A stretch of 58,099 nucleotides of DNA from Bacillus suaedaesalsae (GTDB taxonomy: Bacteria; Bacillota; Bacilli; Bacillales; SA4): positions 1-58,099 of the forward strand of contig NZ_JAFELM010000023.1 of NCBI RefSeq assembly GCF_016890225.1. Direction: 5' to 3'. Every line of letters starts with the position of its first letter. Position 1 is the first letter of the stretch. The notes under the pieces were generated by a model. It did no database searches and was not told the DNA's origin. It worked only from the letters and a program-made list of their open reading frames with translations. The position numbers were made by a program, and so were the translations under genes. Shown piece after piece: positions 43,122 through 53,146 of the stretch.

Positions 43122-44375
43122 TTATTGGTTTACAGTTGGGAAACCGAATCCAGAAGCATAGTCATCTCCTGTTGCTGATCCAGAACCACCTAGGATATCA
43201 TTATTCTTCGCACGTGTTTGAAGTTCAGCACGTAATTGTGCTGCAGTCATACTAGGATTTGCAGCCCAAATTTTCGCAGCTAAGCCTGAAACGTGTGGAG
43301 TAGCCATAGACGTACCACTGATAGTGTTATAACCACCATCGTACCAAGTAGACTCAACTGCACGACCAGGTGCAGAAACTTCAACATCAAGTTCTTGGAT
43401 TACATAATCACCATCAGTGTTTGGATTTCCACGAGAAGAGAAATCAGCAACACGATATGTTCCGTTTTCTTGAACATCTTCTAAAGCAGCAACTGCTACT
43501 GCATCAACAAGTGCACCTGGGTAGCCAATTGTGTTAGCATTTGGCCCACTGTTTCCAGCTGCCGCAACAACTAAGACATCTTTGTTGTATGCATATGTTA
43601 CAGCATCAGCAATTAAAGACGATTTAGTACTAGATCCAAGAGACATTGAAATAATAACCTCTTCCCCTAAACGTGTTGCTTCATCTGCAGCATGTTGAAT
43701 AGCGGCAGCAATATCATCTGAATATCCTGATCCACGGTCACTTAATACTTTGTATGCCCATAATTTAGCCTCTGGAGCTACACCGTAAACACCTTGACCA
43801 TCAGACCCACCATTAGCAAGTACTGTACCAGCTACGTGAGTACCGTGACCATTACCATCATTACAAGAATTATTAACTAAAGGAGATTTTCGTTGAGTAA
43901 AATCCTTACATTGCTCTAAATTACTTACATAGTCAACGTGATTAATTGCCCCTGTATCAAGTACTGCAACCTTTACACCGCTACCTCCAGAAGTAGCTGC
44001 AATTGTTTCATTTTCATAAATTGCTTCAATCCCCCAAGGAGTTTGATCATTTGGTACAGCTGTTCTAGTAGATGTTGATCCACCTGGTTTTGCATCAAGA
44101 GAAACTTCCTCTACAAGTTCAACTGTTAGATTTTTATTCTTTTGTAGTGCTTGATACTGCTTTTCTGTTACTTCAGTTGAGAATCCGTTTTCTTTGAAGT
44201 CCCAGCGTACACCGTAATCTGCTTTAGCATTCTTCTTCACATTTTCATTGGTAGAGCTAATTAATACGCGAAGCTTATCCGATTTGTCCTCAGATGCTCC
44301 AACACTTGTAGAGTACATGGGTGCGATTAGAACTGCGGCCATTACCAAACTTCCTACTGTCTTATACCACTTCAT
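43122..44375 (-). CDS. Secreted subtilisin-like serine protease (S41-like), copy 2
   Basis: 417 residues with the same plan as its neighbour: signal peptide (MKWYKTVGSLVMAAVLIAPM), I9-like propeptide, and S8 domain with VAVLDTGAI, NGHGTHVAGT and SGTSMATPHVSG plus the Cys pair in EQCKDF and NNSCNDGN. The two proteins are alike over their full length and so look like a tandem duplication. YDGGYNTISG and TRAKNNDILGGSGSATGDDY again follow subtilisin S41. GGGAGAGGG precedes the ATG. Confidence 0.92.
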   Translation of the reverse strand: MKWYKTVGSLVMAAVLIAPMYSTSVGASEDKSDKLRVLISSTNENVKKNAKADYGVRWDFKENGFSTEVTEKQYQALQKNKNLTVELVEEVSLDAKPGGSTSTRTAVPNDQTPWGIEAIYENETIAATSGGSGVKVAVLDTGAINHVDYVSNLEQCKDFTQRKSPLVNNSCNDGNGHGTHVAGTVLANGGSDGQGVYGVAPEAKLWAYKVLSDRGSGYSDDIAAAIQHAADEATRLGEEVIISMSLGSSTKSSLIADAVTYAYNKDVLVVAAAGNSGPNANTIGYPGALVDAVAVAALEDVQENGTYRVADFSSRGNPNTDGDYVIQELDVEVSAPGRAVESTWYDGGYNTISGTSMATPHVSGLAAKIWAANPSMTAAQLRAELQTRAKNNDILGGSGSATGDDYASGFGFPTVNQ

Positions 44376-44605
44376 CTACAAACCCTCTCCCTTTTACTAA
44401 TTTTTTCTACTATGTACTAGCAGAATGAAGTTCTGATTCAGCTGTTATCAGAATCTTCTATATTATCTTAACATGAGATTGTAAAGGTTTTGTATTGGGA
44501 AAATAGGTGATTTTTATCGGTTTAATTCCCCTATTTCACCCTGCACTTGCCCAATGGTAAATGATTCCTAACTATGTGAAAAATTGGGTGTTCCCTTTTT
44601 TTGAA
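44376..44605. promoter_or_regulatory. Upstream region of the subtilase genes
   Basis: About 230 bases. TTCTGAT and ATCAGAA form an inverted repeat with a nine-base centre at 44431-44453, 56 bases before the protease start, a possible regulator site. No gene is seen. Confidence 0.4.
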
Positions 44606-44636
44606 CAAAAAAAATAAGCTTAGCAAAATGCTGAGC
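44606..44636 (-). terminator. Terminator of the 65-codon conserved gene
   Basis: On the minus strand GGCTCAGCA pairs with TGCTAAGCT (one G-U) around a short loop, followed by eight T. Confidence 0.8.
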
Positions 44637-44658
44637 CTAATATCCTACAATTAAGTTA

Positions 44659-44853
44659 TTAACTTCTAGCCTCATCAACGTATGTATAGACCACAACTCC
44701 ACCATGGCCTGCAATGCCTCTAAAATGCTTAAAGTCTTCTTGATTTACAAGCACTTCGCGAAACGAAAGAAAACTTTCTTTTTCAACGAAATACTCTTCA
44801 ATCTCTTTGTTTCGCAACTTGTCCAAGATATGTTCAACCTGACTTTTTTCCAT
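44659..44853 (-). CDS. Conserved hypothetical protein (64 aa)
   Basis: A short alpha/beta protein (MEKSQVEHILDKLRNKEIEE; SFREVLVNQEDFKHFRGIAG; then HGGVVVYTYVDEAR). The FRGIAGHGGVVVYTY end looks like a conserved strand-loop. I chose the ATG at 44853, eight bases after AAGGAG. It is divergent from the SASP gene. Function unknown. Confidence 0.7.
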   Translation of the reverse strand: MEKSQVEHILDKLRNKEIEEYFVEKESFLSFREVLVNQEDFKHFRGIAGHGGVVVYTYVDEARS

Positions 44854-44988
44854 TCCGTTCAACTCCTTCACTTACATTTTAATGCTTCTGTATTTTTGTG
44901 CAACAAAAAAATTTATCATTTTTTGAATAAAAGATAATGGTTGTACAAAACATATACATGAAGCAACGATGAAGGGAGGGAAAATCAC

Positions 44989-45189
44989 ATGGCAAACAAC
45001 AATAATTCAAATCAATTACTTGTATCTGGTGTCGAGCAAGCTATTGATCAAATGAAATATGAAATTGCTAACGAATTTGGTGTAGACCTTGGAGCTGACA
45101 CTACTTCACGTGCTAACGGTTCTGTAGGGGGAGAAATTACAAAGCGCCTAGTTCAAATGGCAGAGCGACAACTTGGCAACATTCGATAA
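44989..45189 (+). CDS. Alpha/beta-type small acid-soluble spore protein
   Basis: 66 residues with both family signatures: the germination-protease site region [12 protein letters not shown] and the C-terminal [16 protein letters not shown]. Such proteins coat and protect DNA in the spore and are degraded at germination. GAAGGGAGGG precedes the ATG. It is expected to be read by the forespore sigma factor G. It shows that the host forms endospores. Confidence 0.95.
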   Translation: MANNNNSNQLLVSGVEQAIDQMKYEIANEFGVDLGADTTSRANGSVGGEITKRLVQMAERQLGNIR

Positions 45190-45474
45190 TTACACACACT
45201 TTATAGGAACAATCCCGGTGAAGAGCAAACAACACCAATAGATCATTCACCCTTGAGAAGCACTCTTTACCGTGATTGTTCTATTCAAGCATTAGAATCA
45301 CACACCATGAAAATCACCATATGCTTATGAACGCTGCTTACACACAAAGACTATTTTACACACATTCAGACACATTCATACACACAATGTAACGAAAAAT
45401 CCATCCAACAATGAAACAAGACCATTGCCCATTACACACATTGAATGAAGCAGCGACCGCTGCTTCTTTTTTTT
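45190..45474 (+). ncRNA. Structured ACACAC-rich 3' region or small RNA after the SASP gene
   Basis: Directly after the SASP stop lie about 285 bases without a reading frame. TTACACACA recurs at 45190, 45349, 45357 and 45432, with near copies at about 45297 and 45379. Segments 45207-45214 and 45216-45225 pair with 45274-45281 and 45263-45272, making a strong hairpin that has no T-run. The region ends in a perfect terminator. It is either a long 3' untranslated part of the SASP transcript or a separate RNA. Confidence 0.5.
45447..45474 (+). terminator. Strong terminator of the SASP transcript
   Basis: GAAGCAGC and GCTGCTTC pair around GACC and are followed by eight T. Confidence 0.92.
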
Positions 45475-45538
45475 GAAAAGTTCAATAAGTTTTATCTGCA
45501 ATATAACTAATTTCCCGAAAGGCTACTTTCTATTTACT

Positions 45539-46387
45539 TTATTTTTCTAACCATTGTAGTAATGAGTCATAAATGTTCTTAGCGTCCTCATAGCCTTCGT
45601 TGTATAATTCAAGCAGTCGATCAGGTTTTTTTTCCATTCTTCCTACTTTTAAAGGGATTGTAGGCTGGATGATGAAAACATTTCCATTTTCCTCTTGCTC
45701 GAATAAGTAATCTAACGTTTCATTATAATCGTTTGCTCTCGATTCCATTTTTTCAAGTAAACCAGGATAATTTTTATATGCTTTTTTTGAAATCCAAGTG
45801 TTCTTCGAAGGTTTCTTCCTATATCCACGATTTCTAGTTAGAATGACAACATTTTTAGAGTATCCTTCTTTTTCAGCTTGTCGTATTGGAATCGGATTTG
45901 AAATTCCACCATCTAGTAAACTTTTATTATTATATGAAACAATGGGGGCAATGAATGGAAGAGAACACGATGCTCTAAGTATTGTTAGCATATCCTTTCC
46001 GTGCTCTTGATTGTTGTAGTACACTGTTTCACCCGTAATACAATCAGTTGTTCCAACTACAAATTTTTCTTTAGCTTTATAAAAGGCTTCAAAGTCAAAT
46101 GGAACTAATTGATTAGGTAATACATCAAAAATAAAATCCATCCCAAATAATTGACGTTTCTTTAGATAATTTCTAAACGAAAGATATTCCGGATGTGTAA
46201 TATAATCAATGTTGACAGTACGATTTCTTCCCTTCTGTCTCGCAAGATAAGATGTTGCATTACTCGCTCCAGCAGAAACTCCAATATTATATGGAAAATA
46301 TAAATCCCTCTCCATAAAATATTCTAAAACACCTGCAGTATATACGCCTCTCATACCGCCGCCTTCTAACACCAATCCTGTATTCAT
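45539..46387 (-). CDS. Patatin-like phospholipase
   Basis: 282 residues: glycine-rich oxyanion loop LVLEGGGMRGVYTAG, nucleophile IGVSAGASNA (GxSxG) and the dyad aspartate in LLDGGISNPIPI. No signal peptide. Such enzymes hydrolyse acyl lipids with a Ser-Asp dyad; the physiological role is unknown. AAGGAG lies about ten bases before the ATG. Monocistronic. Confidence 0.88.
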   Translation of the reverse strand: MNTGLVLEGGGMRGVYTAGVLEYFMERDLYFPYNIGVSAGASNATSYLARQKGRNRTVNIDYITHPEYLSFRNYLKKRQLFGMDFIFDVLPNQLVPFDFEAFYKAKEKFVVGTTDCITGETVYYNNQEHGKDMLTILRASCSLPFIAPIVSYNNKSLLDGGISNPIPIRQAEKEGYSKNVVILTRNRGYRKKPSKNTWISKKAYKNYPGLLEKMESRANDYNETLDYLFEQEENGNVFIIQPTIPLKVGRMEKKPDRLLELYNEGYEDAKNIYDSLLQWLEK

Positions 46388-46632
46388 AACGGCCTTGACT
46401 CCTTTTCGAACTTAATCTCTCTTTATTTTATTCATGACTTAAACTCAAATTAATATTTTCCTCCTAAAATTTTACCATATTTATAGACATTCTATCATAT
46501 TCTGCTAGAATGATTAAAAAGTATGATTTTAAATTTTTTATCAGATTTTTACAAAAAAACTAAAAAAACACTTTACGATTCGACATTATTCATGCAGACT
46601 TGAATAATAAGGTATCGGGAGGAGAGGTAGTT

Positions 46633-46824
46633 TTGAAAATTGCAGCACTTGGAGATATTATCGAATTTAAAAATGGCCTACAAGGTATTGTAGAAAAAGT
46701 AAATGAAAACTCCGTCATCGTTGACCTAACTTATATGGATAACTTCGAAGACCTAGAATTAGAACGTCGCACCGTAGTTAACCATAAAAACTACAAAGTT
46801 ATTGGTGCTCTCAAAGAAAACTAA
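46633..46824 (+). CDS. ykvS: YkvS, DUF2187 family protein (63 aa)
   Basis: The sequence IGDIIEF-type start (ALGDIIEFKNGLQGIVEKVN), then ENSVIVDLTYMDNFEDLELE and RTVVNHKNYKVI, is close to B. subtilis YkvS. It forms a small KOW/SH3-like beta barrel of unknown function. It starts with TTG after GGAGGAGAGG. In B. subtilis ykvS lies in the same chromosomal neighbourhood as queCDEF, as here. Confidence 0.88.
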   Translation: MKIAALGDIIEFKNGLQGIVEKVNENSVIVDLTYMDNFEDLELERRTVVNHKNYKVIGALKEN

Positions 46825-46827
46825 CCC

Positions 46828-46860
46828 AAAGTAGGAACAGCAAAGTGTTCCTACTTTTTA
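46828..46860 (+). terminator. Terminator of ykvS
   Basis: AAAGTAGGAAC and GTTCCTACTTT pair perfectly around eight bases, followed by a T-run. Confidence 0.88.
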
Positions 46861-46872
46861 TTTTGCTATCAC

Positions 46873-46930
46873 ACTTTAACACGTTAAAGGAGTGGGGGCC
46901 TTTCCCCCACTCCTTTAAAGCACTAAAAAA
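46873..46930. repeat. Short hairpin repeat, copy 1 (GGGGGCC...CCCCC)
   Basis: ACTTTAACACGTTAAAGG...CTTTAAAGCACTAAAAAA, about 58 bp, with a 15-bp perfect stem at 46884-46898/46904-46918. A near copy lies at 49565-49622, so the two bracket the queCDEF operon. Confidence 0.85.
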
Positions 46931-46963
46931 ACAGCCATTACTGACTAGGTAAGTAATGGCTGT
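46925..46963 (-). terminator. Terminator of queCDEF
   Basis: On the minus strand ACAGCCATTACT pairs with AGTAATGGCTGT and is followed by seven T, twelve bases after the queF stop. Confidence 0.88.
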
Positions 46964-46975
46964 TCTATTATTTAT

Positions 46976-47473
46976 TTATCTGTTGTCTACTGTTTCTGGG
47001 TATAGGTCGTGATTCATTAGGCGATATTCAGCCATTTGTTCGTATTTTGTGCCTGGTTTTCCATAGTTTGTATACGGATCAATAGAAATTCCACCACGTG
47101 GTGTGAATTTCCCCCATACTTCAATGTAACGTGGATCCATTAGTTGAATTAAGTCATTCATGATAATGTTCATGCAGTCCTCATGGAAATCGCCATGATT
47201 TCTGAAACTAAATAAATATAATTTTAATGACTTACTCTCTACCATTAGCTTATCTGGAATGTAGCTGATATAAATGGTAGCAAAATCTGGTTGATTTGTT
47301 TTTGGACAAAGACTTGTAAACTCAGGGCAGTTGAACTTTACAAAGTAATCACGGTTTGGGTGTTTGTTTTCAAAGCTTTCTAATACTTCAGGAGAATATT
47401 CAAATAAATACTTTGTTCCTTGATTACCCAATAAAGTTACGCCTTCTAGTTCTAGTTCATTTCTTCCACTCAT
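46976..47473 (-). CDS. queF: NADPH-dependent preQ0 reductase QueF
   Basis: 165 residues, the exact length of B. subtilis QueF. It reduces 7-cyano-7-deazaguanine (preQ0) to preQ1. The catalytic cysteine lies in [18 protein letters not shown] (C-P-x-T context), the QueF motif [20 protein letters not shown] follows, and the [15 protein letters not shown] end is typical. I start at the ATG at 47473, seven bases after AGGGTGA; a GTG three codons earlier is less likely. It is the last gene of queC-D-E-F. Confidence 0.94.
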   Translation of the reverse strand: MSGRNELELEGVTLLGNQGTKYLFEYSPEVLESFENKHPNRDYFVKFNCPEFTSLCPKTNQPDFATIYISYIPDKLMVESKSLKLYLFSFRNHGDFHEDCMNIIMNDLIQLMDPRYIEVWGKFTPRGGISIDPYTNYGKPGTKYEQMAEYRLMNHDLYPETVDNR

Positions 47474-47499
47474 TTTATTCACCCTACCAATCTATTATT

Positions 47500-48228
47500 T
47501 TATACTCCTCGTTTGTTTCCCCATACAAGTGTATGAAGTTGAGGCAATACTCGTATATCATTCATATCGCTAGACTCTATCGCTTTATTAATAAGCCATT
47601 CATATTTCATTAATAAAGACTCAACAATGGACTGTGTTTCAGTGCCTGATACGTTGTCGTTTCCTACTTGTAAGTAAAAAGGAACAGCTGGGTACCTCTT
47701 ATGAATGTGTACAGCATAGTCGAAATCTTCATCATTAAACACAACTACCTTTAATGAAACAGTAGAATCATTGCTTAGCTTTAATCTGCTTACAATACTA
47801 TCTAATATTTCATAATTTGTATTCATCCCTGAGCTAGGTGGCTTAGGAGAAATCGTTATGTCCTGAATTAGAGGAAGCCAATCTTGCCATTTAGATCCTT
47901 GTGTTTCCACACCAATTCTTATCCCGTTTTCATGTAATAAGGAAACAAGATCACCTAAGTTTTTAAGTAACGCAGGATTTCCACCTGAAATGGTTACGTG
48001 AGAAAATTTATCTTCACCAAGTTCTTTTAACTGATCCCATATTTCCTCTGCAGTCATTTGGTTAATATCCTCTTTGGCAGACCCATCCCATGTAAAAGCT
48101 GAATCACACCAACTGCAGGAATAATCACAACCCGCTGTACGAACAAACATTGTTTTTACACCGATTACGCTACCCTCACCTTGAATTGTAGGTCCGAATA
48201 TCTCTAATACTGGTATAGTTTTACTCAA
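47500..48228 (-). CDS. queE: 7-carboxy-7-deazaguanine synthase QueE
   Basis: 242 residues; a radical-SAM enzyme making 7-carboxy-7-deazaguanine from carboxytetrahydropterin. The start MSKTIPVLEIFGPTIQGEG and the cluster motif TAGCDYSCSWCDSAFTW (CxxxCxxC type) are plain. The longer frame runs back into queD; the TTG at 48228, eight bases inside the end of queD, gives the family's length (243 in B. subtilis). Translation is coupled to queD. Confidence 0.92.
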   Translation of the reverse strand: MSKTIPVLEIFGPTIQGEGSVIGVKTMFVRTAGCDYSCSWCDSAFTWDGSAKEDINQMTAEEIWDQLKELGEDKFSHVTISGGNPALLKNLGDLVSLLHENGIRIGVETQGSKWQDWLPLIQDITISPKPPSSGMNTNYEILDSIVSRLKLSNDSTVSLKVVVFNDEDFDYAVHIHKRYPAVPFYLQVGNDNVSGTETQSIVESLLMKYEWLINKAIESSDMNDIRVLPQLHTLVWGNKRGV

Positions 48229-48667
48229 GATTTTTCCCACTCGCTTTCGGACGGTACACAACATAACTTGTCGGTGTTTCACGCACTAACACTTGCAAAC
48301 ATTTAGGTTGGTTTTGCAGTGTGTCTAGGTGTGATTGAATGTTTTCATAAATTTTTCGAGCAACTACTTCTGTAGTCGGAAAATCATTTGAGTTCTTATC
48401 ATTAAAATCATCGTTTTGGTTATTTAATAAAGAATGGTCATAACGTTTATGAACAATATTCTTCAGGTCCTGAAAATTCACAAGAAATCCTGATTCATTT
48501 AGCTCATCACCAGCAACGGTAATGTTGACGAAATACGTATGCCCGTGAAGTTCTTGGCAGCTTCCTGCTGATTCATGAGGTACGAAATGGGCTGCAGCAA
48601 AATGCATATCTTTATTAAGCTCATACGTATATGGATGAAAAACCTGAGGATAAAACTGTTGTAACAT
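48221..48667 (-). CDS. queD: 6-carboxytetrahydropterin synthase QueD
   Basis: 148 residues of the PTPS fold. Zinc-binding histidines appear in MHFAAAHFVP and ELHGHTYFVNI (HGHxY motif), with the catalytic Asp-His region in YDHSLLN. It converts dihydroneopterin triphosphate to carboxytetrahydropterin. AAGGAGG overlaps the end of queC. Confidence 0.94.
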   Translation of the reverse strand: MLQQFYPQVFHPYTYELNKDMHFAAAHFVPHESAGSCQELHGHTYFVNITVAGDELNESGFLVNFQDLKNIVHKRYDHSLLNNQNDDFNDKNSNDFPTTEVVARKIYENIQSHLDTLQNQPKCLQVLVRETPTSYVVYRPKASGKNLE

Positions 48668-48668
48668 G

Positions 48669-49325
48669 TTATTTCTCCTCCTTTTGAGCTAAATAATCAT
48701 CTAATCCACGCTTACGTAAATGACAGGCAGGGCATTCACCGCAACCGTCCGCAATGACACCGTTGTAGCACGTTAATGTTTTTTCCCTCACATAATCAAG
48801 AGCTCCCAATTCATCAGCTAAGCCCCATGTTTCTGCTTTATTAATCCACATTAACGGTGTATGGATAACAAATGGAAAATCCATAGAAAGATTAAGTGTG
48901 ACGTTCAATGATTTAATGAACACGTCACGACAATCAGGATAACCACTAAAGTCCGTTTCACAAACTCCAGTGATAATATGCCTTGCGCCTACCTGTTTTG
49001 CTAAAACACCCGCAAAAGAAAGGAACAATAAATTTCTACCATCTACAAATGTTGAAGGTAATTCGCCTTCTTTATGTTCAATATTAATGTCATCGCGCGT
49101 TAACGCATTCGGTGCAAGCTGGTTTAACAATGACATATCTAAAACGGTGTGCTTAACATTTAGCTCCTTTGCAATTTCCGAAGCAACTTCTATTTCTAAT
49201 TTATGCTTTTGATTGTAATTGAATGTAACAGCTTCTACTTCATCAAAATTCTTCAGCGCCCAAAATAAACACGTTGTACTATCTTGACCACCACTAAAAA
49301 CAACAACTGCTTTTTCTTTTTTCAT
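48669..49325 (-). CDS. queC: 7-cyano-7-deazaguanine synthase QueC
   Basis: 218 residues: the ATP-pyrophosphatase loop [17 protein letters not shown] and a C-terminal zinc site [19 protein letters not shown]. It makes preQ0 from carboxydeazaguanine, ammonia and ATP. First gene of the operon behind the preQ1 riboswitch; AAAGGAGC precedes the ATG. Confidence 0.95.
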   Translation of the reverse strand: MKKEKAVVVFSGGQDSTTCLFWALKNFDEVEAVTFNYNQKHKLEIEVASEIAKELNVKHTVLDMSLLNQLAPNALTRDDINIEHKEGELPSTFVDGRNLLFLSFAGVLAKQVGARHIITGVCETDFSGYPDCRDVFIKSLNVTLNLSMDFPFVIHTPLMWINKAETWGLADELGALDYVREKTLTCYNGVIADGCGECPACHLRKRGLDDYLAQKEEK

Positions 49326-49398
49326 AAAAAAAAGCTCCTTTCTTTATATAACAAAGAAACGAGCGACCACCTATCTCTAAACTAAGCCAAAACGGAAT

Positions 49399-49423
49399 AA
49401 AACCATATCCACGATATCGTTTT
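49399..49423 (-). terminator. Riboswitch terminator before queC
   Basis: On the minus strand AAAACGATATC pairs with GATATGGTTTT (one mismatch) around GTG. An alternative stem, CCAAAACG with CGTTTTGG, spans the same part and could be the antiterminator. Confidence 0.7.
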
Positions 49424-49428
49424 GGTCA

Positions 49429-49460
49429 TAGTTTTTTATAGAGGGAGTTCGCGAACCTCT
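49429..49460 (-). promoter_or_regulatory. PreQ1-I riboswitch aptamer
   Basis: The minus strand reads AGAGGTTCGCGAACTCCCTC followed by TATAAAAAACTA. It has the short P1/L1 hairpin and the A-rich tail of the preQ1-I class, as found before queCDEF in Bacillus. Ligand binding should favour the terminator just downstream and shut the operon. Confidence 0.94.
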
Positions 49461-49564
49461 CGTTTCGTGTATTCACACTAAACAATCATTATATTTTCAA
49501 TTCATACTTACTAACTATAACACAAAAACAATATTCGACAAGGAAAAAATCTTCTCCTCTTGAT

Positions 49565-49622
49565 CACTTTAACACTTTAAAGGAATGGGGGCCTGTCCCC
49601 CATTCCTTTAAAGCACTAAAAA
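49565..49622. repeat. Short hairpin repeat, copy 2
   Basis: CACTTTAACACTTTAAAGGA...TCCTTTAAAGCACTAAAAAA, a near copy of 46873-46930 with compensating changes in the stem (AATGGGGG/CCCCCATT in place of AGTGGGGG/CCCCCACT). Confidence 0.85.
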
Positions 49623-49650
49623 AGGTCTAGCTCGAAATGCTAGACCTTTT
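49619..49650 (-). terminator. Terminator of the MFS transporter gene
   Basis: AAAGGTCTAGC and GCTAGACCTTT pair perfectly around seven bases, followed by six T on the minus strand. Confidence 0.88.
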
Positions 49651-49660
49651 GGGCTTCTAT

Positions 49661-50881
49661 TTAACTTTGTTTGTACACTGCTTCGTTTTGAATTTCGACA
49701 TGTGCTGCTTTTCGGATTGGTAGAAGTGTACCAACTAAAGCAATTGCACCACACATGAATAGTATAGTAGGTAAACCAAGCCCTGCAATACCTGCTACTG
49801 TACCCATGATAATGAGATCAAAGACAGAATCTAGTACAGATAGTAACGAAATCGTTGTTGCTCTTACGTGTGATGGGATGTATTCATTGCTTAGTTTAGA
49901 ATAAATTGGATATCTAATCGCTCGGACAAAGCGAAGAATAAAGAACCCTGCCAAAACAACCCAAAGAGTCGTAGCGAATTGACTGATCACTATTAAACTA
50001 ATAACAGCTAATCCTCCAGTCCCATACAATAGTAACACCGCTGAAAACTTCTTCGTCATCCAACCTATAGAACGTGATGCAATGAATCCAATTAAAGCAG
50101 CAATAGAATACAGTACTCCTATGAATACAACAGGTATTCCTGCGTTCGTTAATACAAGTTGGTCAAAGTTATCAAAAATCGCCCCAGCAGGAATAAAGAC
50201 AATTGTTACATTTAAAAACATCCATAATAACTGTGGTGCCTTCCTAATCACGCGAATACCTTCCCCAATATGCTGGAACGGATTTTCACGAAAGGAATCC
50301 ATCTTAGCTGGTTCCTTAACTAATAACACGAGTAATAATTGAACGAATTGACAAATTACACCTAGAACTAATAACAATACAAATTGTGAATCCTCTAGGT
50401 CCTTTGCTAAAAACGAGCCAAGTAAAACCGTACCAATCATCGTTAAGAATGTAGCAGATTGAATGTTACCCATTACTTGATCCATCTTATCTTCGTCTTT
50501 TGATAGCTTTAATGATTCATATAATAACGCTTCATCAGCTCCCGAGAAAAACGTAGCTGAAAAGCCGTTTAAAAAGCTAGCTAAAAAAAACATCCAAGGC
50601 TCTACCGCAAAAATAAGTAAGCCTACACTAATCATTTGAACGAACGAGCCTACTAAAAAAGAACGCTTTGCTCCAAATTTATCGGCAAATATTCCAGTTG
50701 GAACTTCTCCAAGTAAAACGGCTCCACTCCAACACATCATTATTATTACGAGGTCTGTTTCAGTAATTCCTCGTTCAAAGTAAAAAAGTGTTACAACTGG
50801 TTGTATAAAGCTCATTGTTCCAAAAAAGTGAATCCAAAATAAAATTCTTGAGTTGTACGCACCTAGCGTGTTTTTGTTCAT
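49661..50881 (-). CDS. MFS transporter
   Basis: About 406 residues with twelve predicted membrane helices and the MFS motif A form GIFADKFGAKRSF between helices 2 and 3. It is of the general drug/proton antiporter type with some likeness to DHA3 exporters (FSGADEALLYESL in helix 4). The ATG at 50881 lies eleven bases after AGGGGG; a TTG two codons upstream is better spaced and may be the true start. A leader peptide and a long-range terminator hairpin lie upstream, a layout common for antibiotic-inducible exporters. Confidence 0.85.
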   Translation of the reverse strand: MNKNTLGAYNSRILFWIHFFGTMSFIQPVVTLFYFERGITETDLVIIMMCWSGAVLLGEVPTGIFADKFGAKRSFLVGSFVQMISVGLLIFAVEPWMFFLASFLNGFSATFFSGADEALLYESLKLSKDEDKMDQVMGNIQSATFLTMIGTVLLGSFLAKDLEDSQFVLLLVLGVICQFVQLLLVLLVKEPAKMDSFRENPFQHIGEGIRVIRKAPQLLWMFLNVTIVFIPAGAIFDNFDQLVLTNAGIPVVFIGVLYSIAALIGFIASRSIGWMTKKFSAVLLLYGTGGLAVISLIVISQFATTLWVVLAGFFILRFVRAIRYPIYSKLSNEYIPSHVRATTISLLSVLDSVFDLIIMGTVAGIAGLGLPTILFMCGAIALVGTLLPIRKAAHVEIQNEAVYKQS

Positions 50882-50931
50882 AAACAATAGTTCCCCCTAC
50901 TTTTAGTCGAAATAAAATAACCGATTAAAAA

Positions 50932-51020
50932 AGCAGGAGAGTTAAACAGGGATCTACTTCATACAACACTTAAATTTAATCTATTAGGCGTTACGTAACC
51001 CCTCTATAGCTACTCCTGCT
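50932..51020 (-). promoter_or_regulatory. Attenuator-like hairpin spanning the leader ORF
   Basis: On the minus strand AGCAGGAG (51020-51013), inside the leader reading frame, pairs perfectly with CTCCTGCT (50939-50932), which is followed by six T. The 73-base loop contains the rest of the leader frame and a GTTAC/GTAAC dyad. Ribosomes paused early or late in the leader would change this pairing. Confidence 0.6.
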
Positions 51021-51049
51021 CTTGATGATAAGAATGTTGTGATTGACAT
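50984..51049 (-). CDS. 21-residue leader peptide before the MFS gene
   Basis: The frame MSITTFLSSRAGVAIEGLRN-A is preceded by TAGGAGG seven bases before its ATG, a very good site for so short a frame. Its middle codons form the left arm of the downstream terminator hairpin. It is probably a regulatory upstream ORF for ribosome-mediated attenuation of the exporter. Peptide function itself is unlikely. Confidence 0.65.
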   Translation of the reverse strand: MSITTFLSSRAGVAIEGLRNA

Positions 51050-51080
51050 TTGTATTCCTCCTAATCTATTAATTAGCTTT

Positions 51081-51110
51081 ATTATAATTGAAACTGTATA
51101 TTTTTAACAA
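51081..51110 (-). promoter_or_regulatory. Sigma-A promoter of the leader-MFS transcript
   Basis: TTGTTA at 51110-51105 and TATAAT at 51086-51081 are 18 bases apart on the minus strand. Transcription should begin near 51074, about 25 bases before the leader ATG. Confidence 0.7.
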
Positions 51111-51269
51111 TATTTTTCTGTTTGGTGTGAATGTTACAGAGAATTTGGACGACTTTGCAAATATTCGGACGAAATTTGTTTTTTTTCGGACGACCTTCTA
51201 TCTCCTGGAAAAATCTTACCACCACATAAAAAAGCGCAAATCCTAAAGCAGGATTTACGCCTCAATATA

Positions 51270-52910
<1,641 letters not shown>

Positions 52911-53101
52911 CTAATTCTACTCGGGATATTATAGCATAGATTGGCAGTATATTGATATATCCAACCATTTTTAAACCCTTGACTAGCTACAAGAATTACA
53001 AATGTGGGCATCATTAATTCTTCAAAGACTATGTTGAAGTCACTCGCCTTTTATATAATCAACTACTGCAAAAAATACAATAGAACTTTAACACAGCTCT
53101 C

Positions 53102-53138
53102 AAAAAAAAGTGCAATTCATAAAACTGAATCGCACTTT
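53102..53138. terminator. Terminator upstream of ykpA
   Basis: AAAGTGCAATTCA pairs with TGAATCGCACTTT (one mismatch) and is flanked by eight A, i.e. eight T on the minus strand. It must serve the small gene(s) at 53147-53432. Confidence 0.82.
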
Positions 53139-53146
53139 CCTCATAT

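Noticed and set aside
45190-45440. CRISPR-like reading of the TTACACACA repeats
   Set aside because: The repeats are nine bases, irregularly spaced and without constant spacers; no cas gene is near.
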